Shown here piece after piece: positions 1 to 11,807 of a stretch of 64,000 nt of DNA. Location: positions 7,379,246 through 7,443,245 of the forward strand of contig CM033402.1 of NCBI GenBank assembly GCA_019426215.1, in the 5' to 3' direction. Within the stretch, counting starts at the first letter, position 1, and each line of letters starts with the position of its first letter. The DNA is from Buddleja alternifolia. Taxonomy: Eukaryota > Streptophyta > Magnoliopsida > Lamiales > Scrophulariaceae. The translations under genes were made by a program, and so were the position numbers. The notes under the pieces are model-generated. The model did not search any database. It was not told where the DNA came from and saw nothing but the letters and a program-made list of their open reading frames with translations.

Positions 1-443
1 TTTCTTTTACATTATAATTTTTTTGATATTAATAATATTAGACAATAGTACTTACTTATATTTGTATTCCAATTTGTTTACGTTTATGTTCAATTTCTGT
101 GTTAACATACTTTTGAATTGATTTTTCAAAATTTATTAAAATGGAAATTTAATTTATATATTTAAAATTTGCAATTCAATTTCTAAAAATATATAGTGCG
201 ACATATCATTTTTATCCAATGCATATCATTTATACTACAATAACAATACAAATAACACACAAATTCAAATACAAGGATAATAGAAAAGTGCAAATACAAA
301 TCATGACAAATTAAAGCACTACAAATGTCTAAAAATATTTTTTTTAAAAAAAGAGGGACATTCAAAGAGTTCTAAATGGGACAATGAAAGACGACACTAA
401 GGAAAAACCAAAGGGGCACCAAAGAGGGCAGTGGCTATATCAG
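1..443. other. AT-rich flank, no gene seen
   Basis: This stretch at the left edge is very AT-rich. The one short open frame in it is low-complexity and matches nothing I know. It lies 3' of the Myb/SANT-like gene and may contain that gene's 3' untranslated region. Confidence 0.4.
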
Positions 444-1434
444 CTACTCCTCAATATACCCCCGACGCAAATCCGGAGGCATGGCTAAGAATATGCGACG
501 CCGAACGGGGTCTTCAAACTTAGCACATGCTGAGTAGAAGAGACTCGGTGGGATATTAGGCATTTCTTTAAGTGTATCAATACACAATTCCACTGTAGTG
601 ATAGATTTCGGATCACACCCGGCGGACAACTTCTCGCTACACTTCTCCCACTCTTTAATTGCCGACAACACCGCCCCTTCCCCACCCTTTCGCGCCCTAG
701 ATGTTGTTCCAATTGTGTTAGTCATATTTGTGTAACGAAGAGATTGGGTGTGGGTATGGATAGATTGAGTACGTGGGGGAGTTCCACTACGGCTTTCCTC
801 ATCCTCAATCTCATTTCCGAGGCTAGTGACACCCACATTCTCCCTTCTACCAACACCAGGCGCGGGGGCCATAGTAGAGGCCCTCGCTAGCCGTCCCGTT
901 GCCGTGTACGGTAAGAAAATTGTGGTAAGCTCCCTATAGTGTAGGCACCCCTTCTTCCTCATTCCCGAATCATGTGGATGAGCCTACATTCATTATACAA
1001 TAATTAATTTCATATTTTAACAATTTTAAAATTTAATTTTGTAATTTTAAATATAATGTGTAGGCTTGTAAAGTACGCACCAACAACCAACTAGCCCATT
1101 GCTCATCAGTGCCAACAACTTTATGAGTTTGGTCATCCCACCCAAGGCCTGTTTGGGAGGTAAGCAAAATATGGTATCGTTTCCATTTTGCTTTCAGACG
1201 TGTGAATTTACCCTGAAGCTGTTTTACAGTAAATTGAATACGTGGACAAGCTTGTTGCATTTTTAGATGAATATCTGTCCACTTGGACTTGGTGAAATTT
1301 GCTCCGACGAGGTTGCCTTGTAGCACCTCGTCATGCATGATCATGATAAAGGAAGTGAGGGATTCCGTATGCCAATTCGCATCCTCACTATGCCCGGGAC
1401 CCATAAACTGACTCGTGTCATGCGACTCAGACAT
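444..1434 (-). CDS. Myb/SANT-like DNA-binding domain protein, two exons
   Basis: Two minus-strand frames join cleanly. Exon 1 runs 1434 to 1081 (118 codons, ATG at 1434) and exon 2 runs 983 to 444, ending in a stop. The 97-bp intron has GTGCGT at its 5' end and TGTAG at its 3' end, and the join is in phase 0, giving about 297 aa. Exon 1 has the spacing of the plant Myb/SANT-like domain (Myb_DNA-bind_3 type): FTKSKWTDIHLKM, then QLQGKFTRLKAKWKRYHILL, then GLGWDDQTHKVVGTDEQW. The domain continues across the join as AHPHDSGMRKKGC. Exon 2 then has a low-complexity Ser/Thr/Arg linker and a C-terminal helical part (KFEDPVRRRIFLAMP) typical of these proteins. Members are nuclear and many descend from the DNA-binding partner of PIF/Harbinger transposases. 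No transposase is visible here, so it could be a host gene or a stranded transposon ORF. No stop or frameshift breaks it. Confidence 0.72.
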
Positions 1435-3600
1435 GATCTATAATTACAAAGAATTTTTTTTAGTTATAAGTGCTATTAGTGTATACATTGGACCTAAAAA
1501 TACTATGTAAATCACCTAAAATGTTTGAAGTTGGCCAATCAGGATGGTATATATTTATTATATACAACCAAGGCTAAATTAATTTATTGTCTCTTTTACT
1601 ACATCAAAAAACATTCATTAACCAACACAGAAAAAATCCCCACTCATTTAAGCCTACCTTACTATATGCATAATTGCATATTTGATTAACTAAAGTTCAA
1701 CACATCAAAAGAGATTTTAAGCATGCGCAGGAGTTGTATTTTTTCAACCAAAGTGTTCTTTTATTGCTATTTTCTCCGACTCCTCTTCTTTGGATGGACT
1801 TGAAACCTCAAAAGTTATACTATATATACTTACAAGTACACTACATATACTACATATATTTCCATTTTTTTGTCATACATTTATTTTCTTAATTCACATA
1901 CAAAAGTTTACTTAACAGACTATAGGTTGACATGGAAGAAGTCCAAACCCAAAAAAGATACACAAGTAGTAGGTAATTGAACCGACAACGAGCGCACTAC
2001 ACTACCTAGATTAAGTATATTTGTGGTGATGGAAGGGTTAAAAAATGTCTTTTAATTTTCACATATAAGCAACAATCAAATAGGTGCATTCCCTGCAAGT
2101 TTTGACTGCTATTATCATCTCATAAACCATATGGTTGAAAACGTGTTTCCCTTGCAATACTTTTGATTGTATACAAAAACACATATCTATTTACGCAACA
2201 TTATCACATGGTTGCTATACATCCATTTCAAGTCTAATTAAACCAAATGTGGTTGTATGATACTAAAAACATGATTTAACTAAAATGAAATGAGAGTATG
2301 CAATATTAATGAATATAATGTTGTTGATAATTATATGTATCTTTGTCATTCTCTATCTGTAGCTCTGTGGACGTCTATCATCTCATGCTATTATAATCTC
2401 ATGAAAACCATCTCATCTACTAATTTTTGAGTATTTTTGTTTTGTAATTACTAATCTCCATTTTGCAGAACCAAAAAAAAAAAACAAATCAGTTTAGAAG
2501 AAATACCAGTATTATAGAAATTCCAAATAAAGAGTTCATATTTACACTCAAAATAAAACCAAAGCTCAAATTAATCCCAATTATACAATACTGAAAACTC
2601 ATTTACAAATTAGACATACATTAAAAAAAATTGCTAAAACTACACCAAATTCACCAACCAAATTTACGAGAAAGAGAAAGAAAAATAAACACATTAATCC
2701 ATAGGCATGGCCGAACTTAATTTCAGGCCAAACACATAAGAGAGAAGTCGACCCCGAGACCATGCCAGCGGAACCCATGGATTTGGGTGGCGAAACATGG
2801 GGCAAATGGGTCTTAATACCTTACAGCGCTTGGCGGCCGGATTGGTTGACGATGCCTCGTCGGAGATCGCCGTTTTGCCTGAAATGGCAGTCGAATGTGT
2901 CTATTGTGGTGAGAAGAAGGAGTTGTGGAGCTCTACGCTTGAAGAAAAATAAAGACCCATAACAATGTATAAATGGAGATAAATTTGTGTTGGGTCTAAT
3001 CTATCAATCCATAACACTGTAGAGACCATGCTTTAAATACATTTTCATCCGTTTTTTTCACTTTCCAGCCGTTTTTTTTTACTTAGTCAGAGATTTTCTG
3101 GAAGAAAATCTCTGAAAATTCTGATATCTTTTAGCATTTGAAGAGTTATCACTATTCATGTTTCTTATAAAATATTTCCAAGGGGCCCATCCAAATGCAA
3201 TTCTCATAGATTTTATCTGACAAAACTTGAAAAATGGGAAATGCAACCCCATCCAATTGGGCCCTAAATGTTTCATAGGGTTGTAAAAAAGAGATGGTGT
3301 TTTTATTGAGTTGATTATAAGGATTAAATACATGACAATTGGTTAGTCAAAGGATGTTATAAGATTATTTATGATTTTTTGGACATTATGGTGGGAAATT
3401 CTTGTATAGATATAATGGAAACACCCGTCAAAAGACACTCGACTTGACTTCCAAAAAATTGCAACTTTTGTTTACATTTTGTTAAAGCTTCACAGCCATG
3501 CACATTTTGGCTATAAATTGAGCGTTTTTAAATGTATTTTGGTACTGTTGGCATAACTATTTTGATAAATATGGTACATAGATGTTCGATTTTAATTATG
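1435..3600. other. Intergenic DNA; only a small GC-richer patch at about 2.76-2.95 kb
   Basis: No gene is supported. The first part is AT-rich and would hold the promoter of the minus-strand Myb/SANT-like gene. Bases 2760-2960 are locally GC-richer and open in two antisense frames of 66-68 codons, but neither translation resembles a family I know. It could be a decayed first exon. Confidence 0.35.
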
Positions 3601-3639
3601 TATTATGACTGTTAAATATAATGTAGGCTCTGTCTAACA

Positions 3640-4266
3640 ATGACAAAGCATTCTTCATCTAGCAACGTCCAAAGCTATTGGCACTTTAGAGAAGAAATTC
3701 AATACTTCACTGTGATTGTGGATATGAATTGTCATTGATCACTAATTGGGGAAAAGATGATCCTGGTAGAAGGTTGCATAGATGTCCTAAAGGGATATGT
3801 AATAGAAAACATATTTTGTTTGATAACATATTATTGATTATTGGTATAATTGGTTAATTTACTTATTTGTTATGTTTGTATACATTTCAGCGTAAAGGGT
3901 GTGGTCTCTATAAATGGTATGATCCTCCTATGTGTCCTAAATCAATGAGAATTATACCGGGATTGTTGAGAAAGTGTAACATTGCTAATGAAGAGCTCGA
4001 ATCCATGAAACAAAAAAAATGCAAGATTGGAAGAAAAAATCAAAGATGAGTTTATCCATTCTCAGGATTTACAAGATGAAGTAAATAAACAGAAAGCTTA
4101 CATATCGAACTTGGAGCACAAGCTTAGTCATTCAATTGGAAAATGTATGTTTCGTGCTTTTATTCTAATCTCTGTTAATTTTTTGATGTGGATGCTTTAT
4201 TTTGGTTTAAAATCTTCATGTACTACCATTGATGTTGTTCATAAATATCCACTTTCCCTGATGTGA
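3640..4266 (+). pseudogene. GRF-type zinc-finger protein, frameshifted remnant
   Basis: The plant GRF zinc-finger family (short proteins with a CxCG start, a PGRRF/L..CP core, a GCG..WYDPP segment, a coiled coil and a C-terminal membrane helix) is recognisable in pieces. At 3711 comes CDCGYELSL, then WGKDDPGRRLHRCPKG. An intron-like gap follows, then after TTTCAG at about 3890 comes KGCGLYKWYDPPMCPKSMRI. Next is a helical stretch that shifts frame inside the A-run near 4012 and continues as KIKDEFIHSQDLQDEVNKQ, ending in a hydrophobic segment (FILISVNFLMWMLYFG). A putative start at 3640 is out of frame with the finger, and joining the exons at the obvious splice sites gives a stop. At least two frame breaks make it a pseudogene. 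The normal function of the family is not well defined. Confidence 0.65.
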
Positions 4267-4679
4267 TATTTTGTGGTGTTGTATATATAACTATGTCGGA
4301 TTACTTTTGTATTTAACTCATTTTGAATTACAAAGCTTTAGTAATCTATTTTCCTTGTTAGTTGAATTTAGTGTTTTTGATTTTTTTATCAAATTTAAAA
4401 TTGTGCTTTTGCCAAGTATTGAATGTTTTTAGCTTGTTGTGATGTACGATTCTCCAATTGATAATGAGCGGAATATGCCTTCTCGAACTAAAAGCTAGTT
4501 TATTCTATCTTAAAATATTTTTTGTAAGAAAATCTAACCCCTATCTTTGAATGGAAGTGATTGGTCGCTTCAATTAAGTTTCTTGAAATTCTCTATCTAT
4601 AATAAACTAGTTAATAAAGATAAAACTACATGACCCAGGTGTTTTTTTATGAGAGACAAGTGTTTGTTTGTGTATCTAT

Positions 4680-4730
4680 GTGTGTGTGTGTGTATATATA
4701 TATACACACATCGACACACAAACACACATG
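4680..4730. repeat. GT/TA/CA compound microsatellite, self-complementary
   Basis: A (GT)n tract runs into (TA)n and then a (CA)n-rich tract, so the two arms are complementary and could form a hairpin. It sits between the GRF and F-box pseudogenes. Confidence 0.7.
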
Positions 4731-4963
4731 TAGCTTTAGGTGTGTTTAGGCCATGACTCTTTATTATAAAAGATAAGGTTCTTGTTTAATTGGTTATTGA
4801 AGTACTCCACCCACTTTTCTTCCAAAACCAACCCAATTCAATGCTATATTGAATTCGCCTTTCCCTATCCAATACAAACCATCACCAAATTTTTCCGTAC
4901 AACTTATCTTCAAATACAAACCTTCCTTAATTAACTGCCCCGTTGTTTAGTTACTCCTACGGT

Positions 4964-6545
4964 ATGAAAACATCACTTAGAAGAGAAAACCAAGATTTTC
5001 ATAAGGCGACAAATGAAGACCGATTAAGAAAACTACCCTTTCATTTGTTACAACAACAAATATTGCATAGGCTAACAACTTTAGATGTTGCAAAACATGG
5101 GTATGTTGTCAACCACACGGCACAAGACATGGCAAACATATGACAAGCTCGTTTTTTACTACACAGAAAACAAAGACCACACTTTTCACCATTTTATTGA
5201 TGAAACTATATTACAACATAACGGGAATATCGTTAAAAAGGTGGAGTTCACAATGTGTCCTTGGTTTACATTCGTTGGTGAAAATGAGTTGAAATTGGAG
5301 TGAATCCATTTTGCTATACTTTATAAAGTAGAACACTTTGTTCTACATGGTAAGATTTTTGCGCTTTTCAAAATTCCAGATGAAATTTTTATGTGCACGT
5401 CTTTAGTGAAATTGGATTTGGCTATATCTTCTCTTCATTTTTTTTGGACTACACGTTTTGATCTCCCGAATTTGAATGAGTTGAAGATGAAATATTTAGT
5501 TTTGAGCATCATCATAATGGACGAAAATGTATTTGCAAATTTTCCTCGTCTAGAAAAATTGTCAATTTTCTTTTGTGAATTCATTAGCTTGAACCGTATT
5601 GTCATTCCGCTCGAGTCAAAATTAGCCGAATTTTAGATGTGTAATTGCTTGGGGATGAATAATATTTCTTTTGAAGTGACTTCTAAAACACTTTCAAAAT
5701 TTATATATATAAGTTGAGAAGACAATATAACCGAAATTCATATCCCACCACATATTTTCAAAGTAATAATGTATGGAGACCGATGTGTAACAAACAACAT
5801 ATTGGGTGAAGAACTTGGTCACACAATGTCGAAGGTTTTGACGGTTTTGTTTAGACAGATCTTCACCTCTCTTAATCACATTATGATCCAGGTAAAAATC
5901 AATAAATTTCATTCCATTTTTCTCTATCTTGGAATTTTGATGTTCATGCACTTTAATTTGATTTTGTTTTATAACCAGATTATTTCGGATAACCACCATA
6001 TTTGGCGTGTATTGTCCCGTACGGAGTTCAACGATGTCGCTGCTTTGGCCATAACCATTAGGCCATGTACCCACCAAATTAGAGGCGTAATGATGTTAAT
6101 TTCTGTCTGCCAAAACCTTGAGAAACTACTTCTCACAATTGTGGTAACAAATTAAGTTCCATAGACTTTTTATCTATTATGTCAAAAATTACATAAATTG
6201 TGCATAGTTTTAATGTTGTAAAGTGTCTTACATATGGTTGAAAGAATATTGTTGTAGCATGACGATGGCAATGTTGATGTACCTATCAACCGGGCTGTAG
6301 ATATTGATTCATACACTGATATGGGTGGTTTTCGTACAATTGAGTCAATTGAAATTGAAGAATTTAATGGAGACTGTGTGGAAATGGATATGGTTAGAAG
6401 ATTTTTAGCCACCATCCTGGAGCTTGGATTGTTAAAGATAAATATGAGCATGCGCATGGTTCAAATGGATATGAATTCAATTATGATGACAATCTTAGAA
6501 ATGCCGAAAGTATCAGCAAGTGTAGATGTTATTTTTGACCATTAG
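4964..6545 (+). pseudogene. F-box / LRR / FBD-type protein, degenerate
   Basis: F-box proteins of this class are SCF ubiquitin-ligase substrate adaptors. From ATG 4964 the frame has an F-box-like start (EDRLRKLPFHLL, then ILHRLTTLDVAK), stops at 5141, and resumes in another frame at the usual post-F-box motif (WQTYDKLVFYYTEN) through 5303. Leucine-rich-repeat-like blocks follow at 5391-5636 (TSLVKLDLAI, FPRLEKLSIFFCEF) and 5769-5890. After an apparent intron there is NLEKLLLTIVV near 6110, and a last exon at about 6260-6545 with an FBD-like end (ESIEIEEFNGDCVEMDMVRR). Domain order is normal but several frameshifts and stops separate the blocks. It has decayed but is still collinear with the family. 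Confidence 0.65.
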
Positions 6546-8600
6546 TATATGAATTGTACATCACCTACTACCATATAGTTTTCAAATGTAATATGGGGTG
6601 TGATGCCTTCTATTTTCCCTCATCATATATGGTATGTAACCAAAATGGCAGTAATTACCATTTTTGGTGGTTTTATTAATTTCGATCTTTAGACTTTAGT
6701 TTGTTATTTGATTGAATATTTATTTTATTTTGGTTACTGTCATATATATTGTCAAATGAGGTTACCGTCCTAAATGAAATAAATGCTGTCAAATGTGGTC
6801 ATTGCCATAAATATTGGTCCAAATGCCACGTTCAAATGTTTTCTCTTATTTTGAAATTAGAATGGATCAAAGTTTGACTCCAAATCTGATAACATAAAAT
6901 TTGACAAACTAAAAATATATGAATCATACTAAATACGCTTGCCATGGAGATTACCGGGATCGATTTCTATGGGGATATGCTATTCAATGATCGCTACCGT
7001 TGTGTACACTCAACATTCAGACTTGCTCTGCAGACAATTGAAAAAAATAATATGTGTATCCGTCGTGCAAGGTACCTCTTTTAATTATTTGCATATGTGC
7101 AAAAACGGATAAGTCCCCAATCCCACCCTTTAATTCCTGACTTCGCTGTGAATTCTTGTCCCTCATGTGCAAAATGTAATCTTTTTACAATACAGTGGCT
7201 TCCCATCTAATCCCAATCGAAATCCTGCCGCCACCACAGCACTACGCAATCAATTACCTGATCCATCTAGGTAAATCAGCATGTTTGTTTTTTAACTCAG
7301 AAGATCTTTATCGATTTAGTCTTGTATTGACACATTTACTCCGACACATCTTTTGGTATGTTTACTTTACATGAATGCATGGTCTTCGTGAGATAAGGTA
7401 CACTAATTTAACAACTGACAACTGTTACTTCTTTGCCATTCGTGGAAGAGCAACAGAGATCATTATCGTATTGCTGACTAACGTGGTGACGTCAACTACA
7501 ACAAATGTTTTAATACATTCAGTTCCATATTTAGGAGTCCTTCGGCAAATTAAAGAAGAGATAGAGGCTGTTGCGTCAGCATTCAAAGCGCCCCAGACCG
7601 TGTGCATGCCGGGTAATATTGGTATATGTTGTTGTATCAATTCAGCTGTGTTCGTTTATCGATGTCTACTATTTGTCCATGATTCTCACTTGATATATAT
7701 TGCGAAGCGGCACGTTGACTCTATATTAATCCGCACCAGTTTGCAGCATTGTGTATCTCAAATAAATGATATCTGGCTAATGTTAATTCCATCCTGTGCG
7801 CCAATTAAATATGTCTTCTAACAAACACAATTCAACCATATCAGGTTTATTACTTTAGAAATGGGGGCATCATAATTCAACAATTTAATGCCCCCCACTT
7901 CTAAAGTTGTTACTTGTAAATAAAATTAAAAACTTTATTTAATGTAATTTTCAGATATCTTGAAGTATTTTTAACTTTTAAGTGTTGTAAATTTATTTCA
8001 GGCATATAATAAAATATTACTTGCATTCTTTGATAAATCTATTGGGTAGCTCTGTAAGGAAAAAATGTTAAAACTTCATTTGTGATGGACGAAAAATTAA
8101 TAAGAAAAGAATATGGATAATTAACAAAAAATAAATAAAATGAAATAGGTTACACAAATATGATTTTACATTGAATTTACCATTGTAATAATTTGTAAAG
8201 TTTCATTCTTTACAAGCCCATTGTTCCTATTACCCACCAAAAAATAAGAAGTCCACTTACCAGTAATGGACTATTGCGTCTAATAAAACAAAAAAGTATA
8301 TAAATAGATCATACCATCAATATAGAGATGCCACACTCATAACTGAAAAGAGTACTTGCATATATTCACATATGTCAACCAAATACACTGCATATTCAGA
8401 TGACCAAAAAGACATTAAACCAAGTAAAGATGACATAAAAAAAAAAAAAAGGGACTAGGCAAATGCATGTAGCAACTGCACACTACCAAAGCAGTGTATG
8501 TGGTGTTATATTACATACCAAAAACCACGCACTCAACTTCCGTAATCCAAATTAAAAGAGGATATGTTACTTCTACAAGAATAGAAGTACAACACATGAA
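6546..8600. other. No supported gene; a small stem-loop at 7852-7907
   Basis: Only short frames are present. A 148-codon frame at 7375-7821 and a 46-codon frame from about 6943 match nothing I recognise and have no codon or motif support. Bases 7852-7870 and 7888-7907 form an imperfect inverted repeat of about 20 bases around a G-run and its C-run complement (ATGGGGGCAT / ATGCCCCCCA). Confidence 0.35.
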
Positions 8601-8604
8601 TTAC

Positions 8605-9369
8605 CTTGGACAAACCACGACTAAGCTTCTTTGCCGTCAAATCCAAGGAATCTCTCTCCTTCAATATCTTCACCTACAACCCAACAGTAAAGACCAAATT
8701 TACAATAAAAATAACAAAAAAATCACAAAACATGCCTAAAATGGTAAGTACATTATCTTCGTGTGCAATTCTCAAAAGTAACCTGTGTTATTACAACTCA
8801 CTTCAGTAGTTACATGGGGAGCATGAACACACACCAAGCTACTCAAGACATGCACACAACTTTAATATTTTTCAGTTTCCACCACTGTAATTCAGTTCAG
8901 CAACTCTAAATTACTAACCATCAACCAATATCAATCCTACACATTTTAGCTAATGATCTACAAAGTGATTAATCATTCTCTCAAAGATGTTCTAGCCCTC
9001 TTTTTTTATATACAAAAGGGGTCTTCCACTTTTCATGGTGTTCTCATTCAAAAAGTAGTCAATTCACCACCACAAAGTGACACGTGACAGAATTCCGTAA
9101 AAATACAAAGGAAAAGAGAATTGATTGCAATAGAGAAGCTCACCTCATCTTTCTCGAGCATGTCCTGACCAAAAATATTAAGCCTTCTGTTAGCATATTC
9201 GATGTAAGCCCATCTCCCGCGCATGCCAGATTCAAAAAAGAAAGATTGCACTCCTAGGGTTTCAGCAGAGCCAAATCAAAAATACTATTCACACAACCAT
9301 ATTTGATCATAAAACTACTATATTAATAGACAAGAGAATAGGGAAGATTGTAACTCAAAAAAGAATACC
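8605..9369 (-). pseudogene. Unrecognised spliced gene fragment, minus strand
   Basis: Three exon-like blocks on the minus strand join in frame with good splice signals. The first ends at 9369 before GTATTC, with upstream codons reading WWFDLISSCLPNARS. The second is 9253-9144, after CCCTAG and before GTGAGC. The third is 8673-8605, after TTGTAG and before GTAATT. Together they give SGMRGRWAYIEYANRRLNIF, then GQDMLEKDE, then VKILKERDSLDLTAKKLSRG. The product looks charged and helical and may be coiled-coil. I could not find a convincing start codon or later exons, and I do not recognise the family. It may be a captured gene fragment or the 5' part of a decayed gene. The clean exon phases suggest it was once translated. 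Confidence 0.35.
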
Positions 9370-10480
9370 AGAGCGAGCATTCGGTAAGCAGGACGAAATG
9401 AGATCAAACCACCACGGAGTCAAAATTAGAAAAAAATTTAAAAATCATGGGTTGAAAACCCTAATCTTGGGTTGTTTTTCGCTGAAGACAAAGAGGAAGG
9501 AGGAAAAGGGGCGTTGAAAGGGAGAAATTTCGCCCCTCTTGATCAAATCTCCTAGATTTCAAGACATATCAAAACAATTTCCAACATTGATGTATGATTT
9601 ACATTACCAAACCACAAACCATCACAAGATTCTAACATAATTACCTAATCTAATCAAATTTACAGAGTCCCATTTAGAGTTCTTCTGAAACTAAAGCAAC
9701 ACAACTTCAAAAACATCCAAAATTAAAAATAGGTTAAACTCAAATATGGTACTAACAGTAGAAAATGAAGAATAAAAAATTGTTCACCTCTCCATGTGAT
9801 CTTGCAACCCCTGCAAATTCTTGGCGGCGACGGCGAAAACTGGCTACGAAACCGACACTTCGGGCTCTAAACCGAAAGCCCGATCAACCTCTAGCCTCAT
9901 TTGCATACTCTCCATTTTCACAGGGCTTCCTTCACCACCCTCCATTAATAACAATTAATCTTCTTCAACTGCTAAACAAAAAACACACACACACACACAC
10001 ACACACACTGATTAGTAGTTATAAGTGGGGCAATAATAGAAAGTTTTTTTTTTTTTTACATTAAATGCTTGTGTGAAATAAGTACCTGAAACAGAAGGAA
10101 AAAAGCATATTATTAATAGTTGAATTGTTTTCTGTTGGAATCTTGATGAGGGATCGATCAGAATGTGTTGTAAATACATACATATGTGAATTTTAGGTTT
10201 TCTCTTATGGATCTCTCTCCACACGCGGCAAACAAAGAGTACAAATGGCCGCCGGAGAGGTGAAACGATGCCAGTTTGGGGGTAGACGTTTTACAACCAG
10301 GCGGTCCCCATTAAATAAAATAAGGGATAAATGAAACCACCCAGTGCGAAACGACGTCGTTTTACTACCAGCTAGATTAAAATTATATAATAAATAATTA
10401 CGACCATCAAGAAAATTCAAAAGTGGATACACTCTCATTTAGTTTAGTAATATATATATATATATATATATCAATATATA
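9370..10480. other. Intergenic DNA with CA and TA microsatellites
   Basis: Bases about 9985-10010 are a (CA)n tract and about 10449-10470 a (TA)n tract. The region from 9420 to 9900 is moderately GC-rich but has no recognisable coding exon. It may be the 5' region of the minus-strand fragment downstream. Confidence 0.4.
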
Positions 10481-10793
10481 GGGTCAAGATCTGATACATA
10501 CCCTATATTAGATAAGATATAAGATCCAATTTACACTATTGGATCTATTAAATCCAACAGTCCAAAAAGGAATAAAAAAACAGGTGGGGGAAATTGATTC
10601 CAATTGGATCAGGGGTATAATAGTCAAATGATTCATTTTTCAAAGCCCACGTCTCAGAAACTGTAATATCTTTTTCATTGTCTTTTCTGTCAGATGCGAA
10701 TATATATATATATATATATTCTTGAAGTTTAAATACAGACTATTTTTGAATCATCCTTGTAAAATTTTCTTTTCTTCTCTTTCGCCATTAACG

Positions 10794-11005
10794 ATGAGCA
10801 CAAGAAGAATTAGTGAAGCAGAGAACTATTACTCCAAAGACTTCGATTGGGATGAATTGAGAGAAGAAGTGGAAATCAATCCATGTCTTCAATTCCACCT
10901 GTTGCAACCTCACTCTTAGCAAAACATTGATAATCAAATTGAAGACGCTCAATAAGACTCCGAAGCGTGGAATAAATTTCACTCTCGTCATTCCACTGAC
11001 AAGTT
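10794..11005 (+). pseudogene. METTL6/ABP140-like methyltransferase first-exon fragment
   Basis: From ATG 10794 one frame reads MSTRRISEAENYYSKDFDWD and ELREEVEINPCLQFHLL, then, through two in-frame stops (TAG at 10917, TAA about 36 bases later), DSEAWNKFHSRHSTDKF. The order of a YYSKDF.W..L..E.E motif, a HLL motif and a W..FH.RHS..KF motif is what I associate with the N-terminus of plant METTL6/ABP140-like SAM-dependent methyltransferases, whose relatives methylate cytosine-3 in tRNA anticodon loops. The SAM-binding domain is absent, and the tandem array begins where the protein would continue. The frame is kept across both stops, so the loss is by substitution rather than indel. The family call is from memory of the motif pattern. 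Confidence 0.5.
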
Positions 11006-11807
11006 CTTATAAGCCATCATACAATATGTTATAACACATTATATAGTATATTATAACTCATTATACAGTATGTGTTTATAACATATTAAAAATATTCAAT
11101 TATACAGTATCTTATAAGCCATTATACAGTATGCTATAACAAATTATACGGTATATTGTAACTCATTATATAGTATGTGTTTATAACATATTAAAAATAT
11201 TCAATTATACAATATTTTATAAGCCATTATACGATATGTTATAACATATTATACAGTATATTATAACTCATTATACAGTATGTGTTTATAACATATTAAA
11301 AATATTCAATTATGCAGTATCTTATAAGCCATTATACGGTATGTTATGACACATTATACAGTATATTATAACTCATTATACAGTATGTGTTTATAACATA
11401 TTAAAAATATTTAATTATACAGTATCTTATAAGACATTATACAGTATGTTATAACACATTATACGGTATATTATAACTCATTATACAGTATGTGTTTATA
11501 ACATATTAAAAATATTCAATTATACAGTATCTTATAAGGCATTATACAGTATGTTATAACACATTATACGGTATATTATAACTCATTATACAATATGTGT
11601 TTATAACATATTAAAAATATTCAATTATATAGTATCTTATAAGCCATTATACGATATGTTATAACATATTATACAGTATATTATAACTCATTATACAGTA
11701 TGTATTTATAACATATTAAAAATATTCAATTATACAGTATCTTATAAGCCATTATACAGTATGTTATAACACATTATACGGTATATTATACAGTATAATG
11801 TGTTAAT
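11006..11807. repeat. 105-bp minisatellite, about 7.6 copies, with 22-bp substructure
   Basis: Unit starts fall at 11006, 11111, 11216, 11321, 11426, 11531, 11636 and 11741, exactly 105 bp apart. The last unit is partial. Each unit holds three related 22-bp subunits, such as TCTTATAAGCCATTATACAG and TGTTATAACACATTATACGG, each completed by TA, then a 39-bp subunit with TTTATAACATATTAAAAATA. Copies differ by only a few substitutions and no length changes, so amplification is recent or the array is homogenised. Confidence 0.92.

Noticed and set aside
2762..2962. GC-richer 66-codon frame
   Set aside because: Both strands are open there and neither translation resembles a known protein; too weak for a gene call.
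7375..7821. 148-codon open frame as a gene
   Set aside because: No recognisable motif, cysteine- and isoleucine-rich random-looking composition, no supporting splice or promoter signals.
11006..11807. CRISPR-like regular spacing of repeats
   Set aside because: The whole 105-bp unit is repeated, with no unique spacers, and the context is a plant transposon. It is a minisatellite.
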